A stretch of 64,000 nt of DNA from Polaromonas sp. SP1 (GTDB taxonomy: Bacteria; Pseudomonadota; Gammaproteobacteria; Burkholderiales; Burkholderiaceae_C): the NCBI RefSeq assembly GCF_003711205.1, contig NZ_CP031013.1, positions 248,001 to 312,000 on the forward strand, in the 5' to 3' direction. Positions 1 to 7,463 of this stretch are shown here, in pieces. A program made the translations under genes and the position numbers. Below the pieces are notes generated by a model. That model had not been told where the DNA came from, did no database searches, and worked only from the letters and a program-made list of their open reading frames with translations. Positions within the stretch are counted from its first letter, which is position 1. Every line of letters begins with the position of its first letter.

Positions 1-1
1 C

Positions 2-1159
2 TCAGTTGCCGGGAACCTTGCCTTCGACGCCCTTGACGTAAGTCTTCAGGCCGCCGAGGAATTTGTCGTCCGCCACCACGTCTTTGGCCAGCAGTTCCTT
101 GCCGGTGTTGTCGGTGATGGGGCCTTTCCAGATCGAGAAGCTGCCGTCCTTCAGGCCGGCCTTCACTTCGTCGACGCGTTTTTTCGTCTCGTCAGGCACG
201 TCGGCGGCGATGGACACGATGTCGATCGCGCCTTCCTTGACACCCCACCAGGCGGCGGCATTGCCCGTCCACTTGCCTTCCAGCGCCTCACCCACGGACT
301 TCACGTAGTAAGGGCCCCAGTTGATGACGGCGGAAGCCAGGTGGGCTTTGGGGCCGTAGGCGGTCATGTCCGAATCCCAGCCGAAGGCGCGCTTGCCCAT
401 TTTTTCGGCGGTCTGCAACACGGCCGACGAATCGGTGTTCTGGAACAGCACGTCGGCGCCGCCGTTGATGAGGGCGGTGGCGGCTTCGGTTTCTTTGGGT
501 GGGTTAAACCATTCGTTAACCCACACCACCTTGGTCTTGACCTTGGGGTTGACCGACTGCGCGCCCAGCGTGAAGCTGTTGATGTTGCGCACCACTTCAG
601 GAATCGGCACCGAGCCGACCACGCCCAGCGTGCCCGTCTTGCTCATCTTGCCGGCGATCACGCCGGCCATGTAGGCGCCTTCGTAGGTGCGGCTGTCATA
701 GGTGCGCATGTTGTCGGCCTGCTTGTAGCCGGTGGCGTGCTCGAACTTCACGTCTTTGGTGTCGTTGGCGACCTTGAGCATGGGCTCCATGTAGCCGAAG
801 GTGGTGCCGAAAATCAGCTTGTTGCCCTGGGCGGCCATGTCGCGGATCACGCGTTCCGCGTCGGCGGACTCAGGCACTTTTTCGACAAAACTGGTGACGA
901 CCTTGTCGCCGTATGCCGCCTGCACGGCCTTGCGGCCGTTGTCGTGCGCGTAGGTCCAGCCGCCGTCGCCCACAGGGCCGACGTAGGCAAAGGCGATCTT
1001 CAGGGGCTCGGCATTGGCGGCGGGCGCCGAAGCCGCAGGCGCGGCTGCGGGTGCTGCCGGGGCGGCTTCTTCCTTTTTGCCGCAACCGGCCAGGGTTGCC
1101 GCAGCCACTGCGGACAGGGCCGCCAGCTTGAGCAGGGAACGTTTTTGCAGGTCGGTCAT
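2..1159 (-). CDS. BMP-family ABC transporter substrate-binding lipoprotein (purine/nucleoside type)
   Basis: 385 aa, complete. The N-terminus is a lipoprotein signal with lipobox LAGC at about residues 23-26, followed by a Lys/Glu tether and an Ala/Pro-rich linker. The body from about residue 50 (LKIAFAYVGPVGDGGWTYAH) is the Bmp/Med/PnrA-like periplasmic fold, whose members bind nucleosides or purine-like ligands. It lies downstream of an ATPase and two permeases on the same strand, so it is the receptor of that importer. Purine specificity is inferred from the adjacent xdhAB; the ligand cannot be read from sequence. The gap of about 135 nt to the permease holds a small hairpin. Confidence 0.9.
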   Translation of the reverse strand: MTDLQKRSLLKLAALSAVAAATLAGCGKKEEAAPAAPAAAPAASAPAANAEPLKIAFAYVGPVGDGGWTYAHDNGRKAVQAAYGDKVVTSFVEKVPESADAERVIRDMAAQGNKLIFGTTFGYMEPMLKVANDTKDVKFEHATGYKQADNMRTYDSRTYEGAYMAGVIAGKMSKTGTLGVVGSVPIPEVVRNINSFTLGAQSVNPKVKTKVVWVNEWFNPPKETEAATALINGGADVLFQNTDSSAVLQTAEKMGKRAFGWDSDMTAYGPKAHLASAVINWGPYYVKSVGEALEGKWTGNAAAWWGVKEGAIDIVSIAADVPDETKKRVDEVKAGLKDGSFSIWKGPITDNTGKELLAKDVVADDKFLGGLKTYVKGVEGKVPGN

Positions 1160-1255
1160 GTCATCTCGCTTTCGTCAAGGGAAGTGAAGAATTTGAAGGG
1201 AATTTCAAAAAGGTAAGAAACCGGAAATAAGAAACGAAAAAATCAGGCTAGGGCG

Positions 1256-1273
1256 AAAACCGCAATTATGCGG
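1256..1273 (-). terminator. Weak intercistronic hairpin between permease and BMP receptor gene
   Basis: CCGCA and TGCGG arms around an ATTA loop (1260-1273), followed on the minus strand by GTTTTC. It looks like a weak intrinsic terminator or mRNA-stabilising hairpin that could set the receptor apart from the permeases in expression level. The stem is short, so this is tentative. Confidence 0.3.
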
Positions 1274-1294
1274 CGGATTGGGCGATTTGCACCA

Positions 1295-2215
1295 TCAGGC
1301 GCCGGGGTAAAACGGCTTGCCGATGGAGCTGGGCATGTTGACGCGTATCCACAGCGGGTTGCGCGAAATCAGCACCAGCACCACGATGGTGGCCAGGTAA
1401 GGCAGCATGCTCAGGAACTGCGTGGGCACATCCAGGCCCACGCTTTGCAGGTGAAACTGCAGCATGGTCACGCCGCCGAACAGGTAAGCCCCAAGCAACA
1501 CCCGTGCCGGGCGCCAGGTGGCAAAAGTGGTCAGCGCCAGCGCGATCCAGCCCTTGCCGGCGATCATGCCCTCGACCCACAGCGGCGTATAAACCACCGA
1601 CACATAAGCCCCGGCCAGCCCGCACAGCGCGCCGCCGGCCACCACGGCCGCCAGGCGTATGCGCCGCACCGGGTAGCCCAGGGCGTGGGCCGACTCGGGG
1701 CTTTCACCCACCGAGCGCAGCACCAGGCCGGCGCGCGTGCGGTACAAAAACCAGATCAGCCCGGCCGTCAGCGCCATCGCGATGTAAACCATCGGATGCT
1801 GGCGGAACAGCGCCGGGCCCACCAGCGGGATGTCGGCCAGGAAGGGGATCGGGTACTGCGACTGCTCGGGCAGTTTTTCTTGCACATACTTGATGCCGGC
1901 AAAGGCCGAGAAGCCCGCACCGAACAGGCTGAGCGCCAGCCCGGTGGCGTACTGGTTGGTGTTGAGCCAGATCACCAACACGCCGAACACGGCGGCCAGG
2001 AAAGCGCCCGCGGCCATGCCGGCCGCAAAACCCAGCCAGCTGTTGCCGGTGTGCACCACCGTGGCAAAGCCGGCAATGGCAGCGCACAGCATCATGCCCT
2101 CGGCGCCCAGGTTGACGATGCCGGCTTTTTCATTGATGAGCAGGCCCAGTGCGGCGATGGCCAACACGGTGCCCGCGCTCAGCGTAGAGGCAATCAGCAA
2201 TGCGGTGGAGTCCAT
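1295..2215 (-). CDS. ABC transporter permease, nucleoside/simple-sugar type (second subunit)
   Basis: 306 aa integral membrane protein beginning MDSTALLIASTLSAGT. The frame is open further upstream, but the ATG at 2215 fits best because it shares one base with the stop of the preceding permease (TGATG), a typical coupled start. It has repeated hydrophobic segments and the signature NEKAGIVNLGAEGMM of the BPD_transp_2 permease family (YufQ/RbsC relatives). With the paired permease it forms the channel of the BMP-type importer. It ends near an intercistronic hairpin before the receptor gene. Confidence 0.88.
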   Translation of the reverse strand: MDSTALLIASTLSAGTVLAIAALGLLINEKAGIVNLGAEGMMLCAAIAGFATVVHTGNSWLGFAAGMAAGAFLAAVFGVLVIWLNTNQYATGLALSLFGAGFSAFAGIKYVQEKLPEQSQYPIPFLADIPLVGPALFRQHPMVYIAMALTAGLIWFLYRTRAGLVLRSVGESPESAHALGYPVRRIRLAAVVAGGALCGLAGAYVSVVYTPLWVEGMIAGKGWIALALTTFATWRPARVLLGAYLFGGVTMLQFHLQSVGLDVPTQFLSMLPYLATIVVLVLISRNPLWIRVNMPSSIGKPFYPGA

Positions 2216-3324
2216 CAGCTGGCTCCTTTCACAAGATCGGTTGAGGGCGGCGTGGCCACCGGCATGGGAAGGGGCTTGGCCAGCTTGAGGCGGTACGCGA
2301 TGAGCGTGTCGCAGGCCAGCAGGCTGAACAGCAGCAGGCCCTGGAACACGCCGGTGATCGACTTGGGCAGGCCCAGGCGCGACTGCGCAAGCTCGCCCCC
2401 TATATAGAACATGCTCATCAGGATGGCCGAGAACACCACCCCCACCGGGTGCAGCCGCCCGACAAAGGCCACGATGATGGCAGCGAAGCCATAGCCCGCC
2501 GGCACGTAAGGCGTGAGCTGGCCGATCGGGCCGGCCACTTCCAGCGCGCCGGCCAGGCCCGCGGCGCCGCCCGATGTGAGCAGCGCCAGCCACAGCGCAC
2601 GGCGCGACGAGAAGCCGGCATAGCGCGCGGCGGCGGGTGCCAGGCCGCTGACTTCATGCCTGAAGCCCGAGTAGGTGCGGAACAAAAACAGCCACAGCCC
2701 CGCCACGCCCAGCAGCGCCAGGATGATGCCGATGTTCACGCGCGAGCCCTGCATCAGCCGCGGGATCTGGGTCACCGCGTCAAAGGTTTTGGTCTGCGGG
2801 AAGTTGTAGCCCTGCGGGTCCTTCCACGGGCCGAAGACCAGGAAGTTGAGCAGCATGTCGGCCACATAGACCAGCATCAGGCTGACCAGGATCTCGTTGG
2901 CGTTGAAGCGGTCGCGCAGCAAGGCCGTGATGCCGGCCCAGACCATGCCGCCCATCACACCCGCCAGCAACACCGCCGGGATGATCCAGGGGCCGGTGGT
3001 CTTGTCGGCCAGCAGCGCGATGCCGCCCGCCGCGATGGCGCCCATGACGAACTGGCCTTCAGCGCCGATGTTCCACACATTGGAGCGAAAGCACACGGCC
3101 AGCCCCAGCGCGATGATGAGCAGCGGCGTGGCTTTGACCAGCAGCTCGCCGATGGCGTAGGGCGACTTGATCGGCTCCCAGAAAAACACCTGCAGGCCCT
3201 TGACCGGGTCTTTGCCCAGCGCGACAAACAGCGCCACGCCGATCAGCACGGTGATCAGCAAGGCCAGCACAGGCGAGGCATAGCTCCAGAAGGAAGACGG
3301 TTGGGGACGGATTTCGAGCTTCAT
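2215..3324 (-). CDS. ABC transporter permease, nucleoside/simple-sugar type (first subunit)
   Basis: 369 aa integral membrane protein. An N-terminal cytoplasmic stretch is followed by about eight to ten hydrophobic segments. The motif CFRSNVWNIGAEGQFVMGA near residues 80-100 is typical of the YufP-like branch of BPD_transp_2 permeases that work with BMP receptors. The start overlaps the ATPase stop by 4 nt and the stop overlaps the next permease start by 1 nt, indicating one tightly coupled operon. Confidence 0.88.
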   Translation of the reverse strand: MKLEIRPQPSSFWSYASPVLALLITVLIGVALFVALGKDPVKGLQVFFWEPIKSPYAIGELLVKATPLLIIALGLAVCFRSNVWNIGAEGQFVMGAIAAGGIALLADKTTGPWIIPAVLLAGVMGGMVWAGITALLRDRFNANEILVSLMLVYVADMLLNFLVFGPWKDPQGYNFPQTKTFDAVTQIPRLMQGSRVNIGIILALLGVAGLWLFLFRTYSGFRHEVSGLAPAAARYAGFSSRRALWLALLTSGGAAGLAGALEVAGPIGQLTPYVPAGYGFAAIIVAFVGRLHPVGVVFSAILMSMFYIGGELAQSRLGLPKSITGVFQGLLLFSLLACDTLIAYRLKLAKPLPMPVATPPSTDLVKGAS

Positions 3325-4889
3325 GCTGCGGCTCCTTCCTCAGCGCGAACAGATGACGCAGCCCAGAGCCCGCTCATCCACTGCCCGACCAGTTCCACCG
3401 TGGCATCAGCCCGCGGCAGCGAGGGCGATATCTGCCCCTTGGCCATGACATAAAGCCGGTCGCAGATATCAAACAGCTCTTCAAGCTCCTCACTGACCAC
3501 CAGTACGGCGCAACCGGCGTCGCGCAGCTTGAGGATTTCGCCGCGGATTTGCGTGGCCGCACCCACGTCAACGCCCCAGGTGGGTTGCGAGACGATGAGC
3601 AGCGCGGGTTTCGCTTCGATCTCGCGGCCCATGATGAACTTTTGCAGGTTGCCGCCCGAGAGCGACTTGGCCACCGCCTGCGGCCCGCCCGACTTCACCT
3701 TGTAGTCGGCAATGATGCGGGCGGCCTGCGCCTGCAGTGCGCCGCGGTTGAGCCAGCCGCTGCTGCTCACCGCCTCTTTGCGCGTGAGCAGCAGGTTGCG
3801 GGCGAGGGACAGCGAGGGCACGGCACCGCGGCCCAGGCGTTCTTCCGGCACAAAGTGCAGGCCCAGCTCACGGCGGCCGCGCGGCCCGAGCTTGCCCACA
3901 GGCTGGCCCTTGACGTGGATGGCGCCGGCCGCCGCGCGGGTGTCTTCACCCGACAGCGCGTAGAGCAACTCCTTCTGGCCGTTGCCCGAGACGCCCGCGA
4001 TGCCGACGACCTCACCGGCGCGCACCTGCAGCGCGACCTGGTGCAGGTCGACGCCGAACTGTTCTTCTTTTTGCAAATCGAGCTGCTTGACCTCCAGCAC
4101 GACCGCGCCGGCGCGCACCTCGCGGTGCTCCAGGGCAGGCGGCTCGGCGCCGATCATCAGGCGGCTGAGCGAGGCATTGGACTCCTGCCGCGGATCGCAT
4201 ACCCCCGAGACCTTGCCGCCGCGCAGCACGGTGCAGGCGGTACACAGCGCGCGGATTTCATGCAGCTTGTGGCTGATATACAAAATGCTGCAACCCTGCG
4301 CCGAGAGCTGGCGCAACGTGACAAACAGGTTTTCCACGGCTTGCGGTGTCAATACCGAAGTGGGCTCATCCAGGATCAAAAGCTTGGGGTGCGTGAGCAG
4401 CGCGCGCACGATCTCGACGCGCTGGCGCTCCCCCACGCTCAGCGTGTGCACAGGCCGGCCGGGGTCCAGCTGCAGGCCGTACGCCTGTGTGGTCTGCTCG
4501 ATGCGGGCCGAGACTTCGGCCAGGCTCAGGTGTTTGTCGAGCCCGAGCCAGACGTTTTCTGCCACCGTGAGCGTGTCGAACAAACTGAAATGCTGGAACA
4601 CCATGCTGATGCCCAGTGCGCGCGCCTCATGCGGGTTGCGCACCGTCACGGGCTTGCCGTCCATGGTCACGCTGCCGGCGTCGGGCTTGACGGAGCCGTA
4701 GATGATTTTCATCAGCGTGGATTTGCCGGCGCCGTTTTCACCGAGCACGGCATGGATTTCACCCGGCTGCACGGCCAGCGAGATACCGCTGTTGGCCACG
4801 ACGCCGGGATAACTTTTGGTGATCCCGCTCAGTTGCAGCCGCGGCGGCGGCCCTGGGGGGCTTTCAATCTGGGGCGATGGTGCTGTCAT
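3321..4889 (-). CDS. ABC transporter ATP-binding protein, double-NBD (nucleoside/sugar type)
   Basis: 522 aa with two fused nucleotide-binding domains. The first has a canonical Walker A (GENGAGKST, about residues 50-58), an ABC signature (LSVGERQRVEI) and Walker B with LILDEPTSVLTP. The second has a degenerate P-loop (GVSGNGQKELL) and signature LSGGNLQKF, as usual for the RbsA/YufO/MglA class. First gene of the BMP transporter operon. The 5' leader (about 4890-4917) contains an imperfect tandem repeat of a GAGAC-containing unit that runs up to the start codon. Confidence 0.9.
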   Translation of the reverse strand: MTAPSPQIESPPGPPPRLQLSGITKSYPGVVANSGISLAVQPGEIHAVLGENGAGKSTLMKIIYGSVKPDAGSVTMDGKPVTVRNPHEARALGISMVFQHFSLFDTLTVAENVWLGLDKHLSLAEVSARIEQTTQAYGLQLDPGRPVHTLSVGERQRVEIVRALLTHPKLLILDEPTSVLTPQAVENLFVTLRQLSAQGCSILYISHKLHEIRALCTACTVLRGGKVSGVCDPRQESNASLSRLMIGAEPPALEHREVRAGAVVLEVKQLDLQKEEQFGVDLHQVALQVRAGEVVGIAGVSGNGQKELLYALSGEDTRAAAGAIHVKGQPVGKLGPRGRRELGLHFVPEERLGRGAVPSLSLARNLLLTRKEAVSSSGWLNRGALQAQAARIIADYKVKSGGPQAVAKSLSGGNLQKFIMGREIEAKPALLIVSQPTWGVDVGAATQIRGEILKLRDAGCAVLVVSEELEELFDICDRLYVMAKGQISPSLPRADATVELVGQWMSGLWAASSVRAEEGAAA

Positions 4890-4942
4890 TTGTCTCTTTG
4901 TCTCGTTGGTCTCGTGGTATCCGTTCTATGCCGGATTTATAA

Positions 4943-4999
4943 GAAAAATGCCTGCAGCCCTTGTCTGGCAACCGCAGGCAGCTATTCTTTTCGTAGCAT
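4943..4999. repeat. Family A palindromic repeat (about 60 bp), overlapping the LysR stop
   Basis: One copy of a recurrent element: two inverted GCTA.../...TAGC boxes, a central AGCCC/GGGCT-like inverted pair and an A-rich or T-rich tail. This copy supplies the last codons and the TAG stop of the LysR gene ending at 4982. Other copies are at about 6529, 12388, 19963, 30304, 32091, 46425 and 54531. Confidence 0.6.
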
Positions 5000-5914
5000 G
5001 GCGGCCACCGACTTGACCCGTTCACGCAGCCACTTCGAGGCGGTGGAGGCGTGCGTGCGTTCGTGCCAGAGCTGGTAATACATCATGCGGGGGAACTCAA
5101 TGGGGCTGGGCAATATTTTGACCGGCAGGAGGCTCGCAAAGCGTTCGCAATACTGACGGCCGGTGGTCATCACCAGCAAGCTCGATGCCACCATGGAAGG
5201 CATCAGGCCGAAATGCGGGCAGCGCACGGTGATGTTGCGCACCATGCCCAGCGAATCCAGGTGTTCGTCGATCACGCCCTTGGCGCCGGGGTGCATGGCG
5301 GCGGGCGCAATGTGCTCGGCCTCCAGCCAGCCGGCAGCGTCCCAGCCGCGGCGCACCGCCGGGTGGTCTTTGGCGACCAGGCACACCACGTCGTCGCCGA
5401 AAAGGCGCGCCATGTGCAGCTCGTCCGACGGGGCCGACCAGTTGCCGATGACCAGGTCTGCGTCGCCTTGCGCCAGGTGGGATCGGTAGTCCGACTCGGA
5501 CGACAGCGGCTGGATCTCAATGTGGCAGCGCGGCGCCTGCGACTTGATCTGCGCCACCAGCTGCGGCAAAAAGAGCGGGTCCATGTAGTCGCTGGCCGCC
5601 AGGCGAAAGGTGATCTCGGCCGTGGCCGGATCAAACCCACGGGCGTCGCTGAAGAGCATGCCGGCGGCGCGCAGGATGCTGGCCGAGGGCTCGATCATGC
5701 GCAGGCCGGCATCGGTAGGCACCATGCCTGAGCCTGAACGCACCAGGATGGGGTCTCCGGCCAGCACGCGCAGGCGCTTGAGCGCCGCGCTGACAGCGGG
5801 CTGGTACATACCCAATTTGATGGCTGCGCGTGATACGCTGCGTTCAGTTAGCACGGTGTTCAAGACCCTGATGAGATGGAGGTCTATCTTGTCGAAAAGC
5901 GCCTGGTCTTTCAT
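4982..5914 (-). CDS. LysR-family transcriptional regulator, divergent from xdhA
   Basis: 310 aa. The N-terminal winged HTH is recognisable (DLHLIRVLNTVLTERSVSRAA...QPAVSAALKRLR, about residues 11-50), followed by a LysR substrate-binding domain (about 95-300). It is transcribed away from xdhAB with a 70-bp spacer, the usual layout for a LysR protein controlling its divergent neighbour. It may also be read into the BMP transporter operon on the same strand. The ligand is probably a purine or pathway intermediate, by inference. The last few residues and the stop lie in a family A repeat, so the C-terminus may differ in relatives. Confidence 0.88.
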   Translation of the reverse strand: MKDQALFDKIDLHLIRVLNTVLTERSVSRAAIKLGMYQPAVSAALKRLRVLAGDPILVRSGSGMVPTDAGLRMIEPSASILRAAGMLFSDARGFDPATAEITFRLAASDYMDPLFLPQLVAQIKSQAPRCHIEIQPLSSESDYRSHLAQGDADLVIGNWSAPSDELHMARLFGDDVVCLVAKDHPAVRRGWDAAGWLEAEHIAPAAMHPGAKGVIDEHLDSLGMVRNITVRCPHFGLMPSMVASSLLVMTTGRQYCERFASLLPVKILPSPIEFPRMMYYQLWHERTHASTASKWLRERVKSVAAMLRKE

Positions 5915-5935
5915 ACCTTTTCACCCATGCGGTTG

Positions 5936-5951
5936 ATACGCGGTTTTGTAT
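5936..5951. promoter_or_regulatory. Candidate LysR operator between lysR and xdhA
   Basis: ATAC and GTAT half-sites with an 8-nt gap in the 70-bp divergent spacer. This resembles the LysR T-N11-A box, though the usual gap is 7 nt. Supported by position only. Confidence 0.35.
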
Positions 5952-5984
5952 GCTGGCCGTGACTGGGCTGTTTTAATCTGAAGC

Positions 5985-7463
5985 ATGTCTGTCCCATCTT
6001 CTTTATCCCAATCCATCCGCTTCGTCAGGCGGGGCGAGGTCATTTCCGTCAGCAATGTACCACCCACCCGTACGTTGCTGGAGCTCCTGCGCGAGGACCT
6101 CCATTGCACCGGCACCAAGGAGGGCTGCGGTGAAGGCGACTGCGGCGCCTGCACCGTTGTATTAGGTGAAGCAGCGGACGGCGAAGTCCAGTACCGCGCC
6201 ATCAACAGCTGCATCCGGCTGGCGCATTCCATTGACGGGATGGCGCTGTGGACGGTCGAAGACTTGGCGGCGCAAGACGGCGCCCTGCACCCCGCGCAGC
6301 AAGCGATGGTCGACAAGCACGGCTCCCAATGCGGCTTCTGCACCCCGGGTTTTGTGATGAGCATGTTCGGCATGTACCAGAACCATGTCTGCAAGGGCAA
6401 CACCATCACACGCGAGCTGGCACAGGAAGAACTCTCCGGAAACCTCTGCCGCTGCACCGGCTACCGGCCGATTCTGGATGCTGCGCAGGCCATGGCCGCG
6501 CTGCCACCGGTGGCCGTTGATGAAAAGGCTTTGCTACAAAAAATGGAGCAGCTAGCCCATACCACGCCTGGTCTAGAGGCCGATTTTGCCTATAAATCTC
6601 CCCGCACGCTGGCCGCGCTGCTGCAGGCCCGCGCGGCCCACCCCGAGGCCCAGCTGGTGGCCGGCTGCACCGACGTGGGCTTGTGGGTCACCAAGATGCA
6701 CAAGCAGTTTGGCCAGGTGCTGGACGTGACGAAGGTGCAAGAACTGCGGCAGGTGGAAGACTACCCGCACCACATTGCGATCGGCGCAGCCGTCACGTTG
6801 ACCGACGCGTACGCCGCTTTGGTGAAGGACCGCCCGCAGCTGCACAACTTCGCCGCCCGTTTTGCCGGCCTGCCGGTGCGTAACTCCGGCACGCTGGGCG
6901 GCAACGTGGCCAATGGCTCGCCGATAGGTGACTCGATGCCGCTCTTGATCGCCCTAAACGCCAACGTGGTGCTGATGAGCGTTCGCGGCCACCGCGAGCT
7001 GCCGCTGGAAAAGCTCTACACCGGCTACCGCCAGAACGTGATGGCGCCGGATGAGGTGCTGGCGTGGATCAAGGTGCCCAAAGCCCAGGCCCGGGAGGCC
7101 ATGAAGGTCTACAAGATATCGAAGCGCTACGACGACGATATTTCCGCCGTCTGCCTGGCGATCAATCTGCGGATTGAAAACAACACAGTCGTGTCCGCCT
7201 CGATAGGCGCAGGCGGCGTCGCAGCCACACCGGTGCGCGCCGTCAAAACAGAAGCCGTCCTCACCGGCCAGCCCTGGACGCAAGCCACCGTGCAACACGC
7301 GATGGCCACGCTGCGCGCCGAGTTCTCGCCGATTTCCGACATGCGGGCCAGCGCGGCCTACCGCAGCCAGGTGCTGGGCAATCTGCTGCAGCGCTACTGG
7401 CTGGAAAGCCAGGGCCTGCAGCAGATCAACCTGGCCAGCTTCACGCTGGAGGAGGCCGCATGA
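5985..7463 (+). CDS. xdhA: Xanthine dehydrogenase small subunit (2Fe-2S and FAD)
   Basis: 492 aa. The N-terminal plant-type ferredoxin domain has the CTGTKEGCGEGDCGAC cluster (about residues 43-58). The second 2Fe-2S domain has CGFCTPGF and NLCRCTGYRPI (about 118-160). The FAD-binding domain follows from about residue 205 (VAGCTDVGLWVTK; NSGTLGGNVANGSP), then the CO-dehydrogenase flavoprotein C-terminal domain. It passes electrons from the Mo subunit to FAD/NAD in xanthine to urate oxidation. The stop overlaps xdhB by 4 nt. The linker between Fe-S and FAD domains (residues about 182-202) coincides with a family A repeat translated in frame. Confidence 0.95.
   Translation: MSVPSSLSQSIRFVRRGEVISVSNVPPTRTLLELLREDLHCTGTKEGCGEGDCGACTVVLGEAADGEVQYRAINSCIRLAHSIDGMALWTVEDLAAQDGALHPAQQAMVDKHGSQCGFCTPGFVMSMFGMYQNHVCKGNTITRELAQEELSGNLCRCTGYRPILDAAQAMAALPPVAVDEKALLQKMEQLAHTTPGLEADFAYKSPRTLAALLQARAAHPEAQLVAGCTDVGLWVTKMHKQFGQVLDVTKVQELRQVEDYPHHIAIGAAVTLTDAYAALVKDRPQLHNFAARFAGLPVRNSGTLGGNVANGSPIGDSMPLLIALNANVVLMSVRGHRELPLEKLYTGYRQNVMAPDEVLAWIKVPKAQAREAMKVYKISKRYDDDISAVCLAINLRIENNTVVSASIGAGGVAATPVRAVKTEAVLTGQPWTQATVQHAMATLRAEFSPISDMRASAAYRSQVLGNLLQRYWLESQGLQQINLASFTLEEAA
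6529..6592. repeat. Family A repeat inside the xdhA coding sequence
   Basis: The GCTA-A-rich-AGCT...CCATACC...GAGGCCGATTTTGCC pattern matches the intergenic family A copies in order and spacing. Here it is read through in frame as KALLQKMEQLAHTTPGLEADF, in the interdomain linker of XdhA. Confidence 0.55.
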
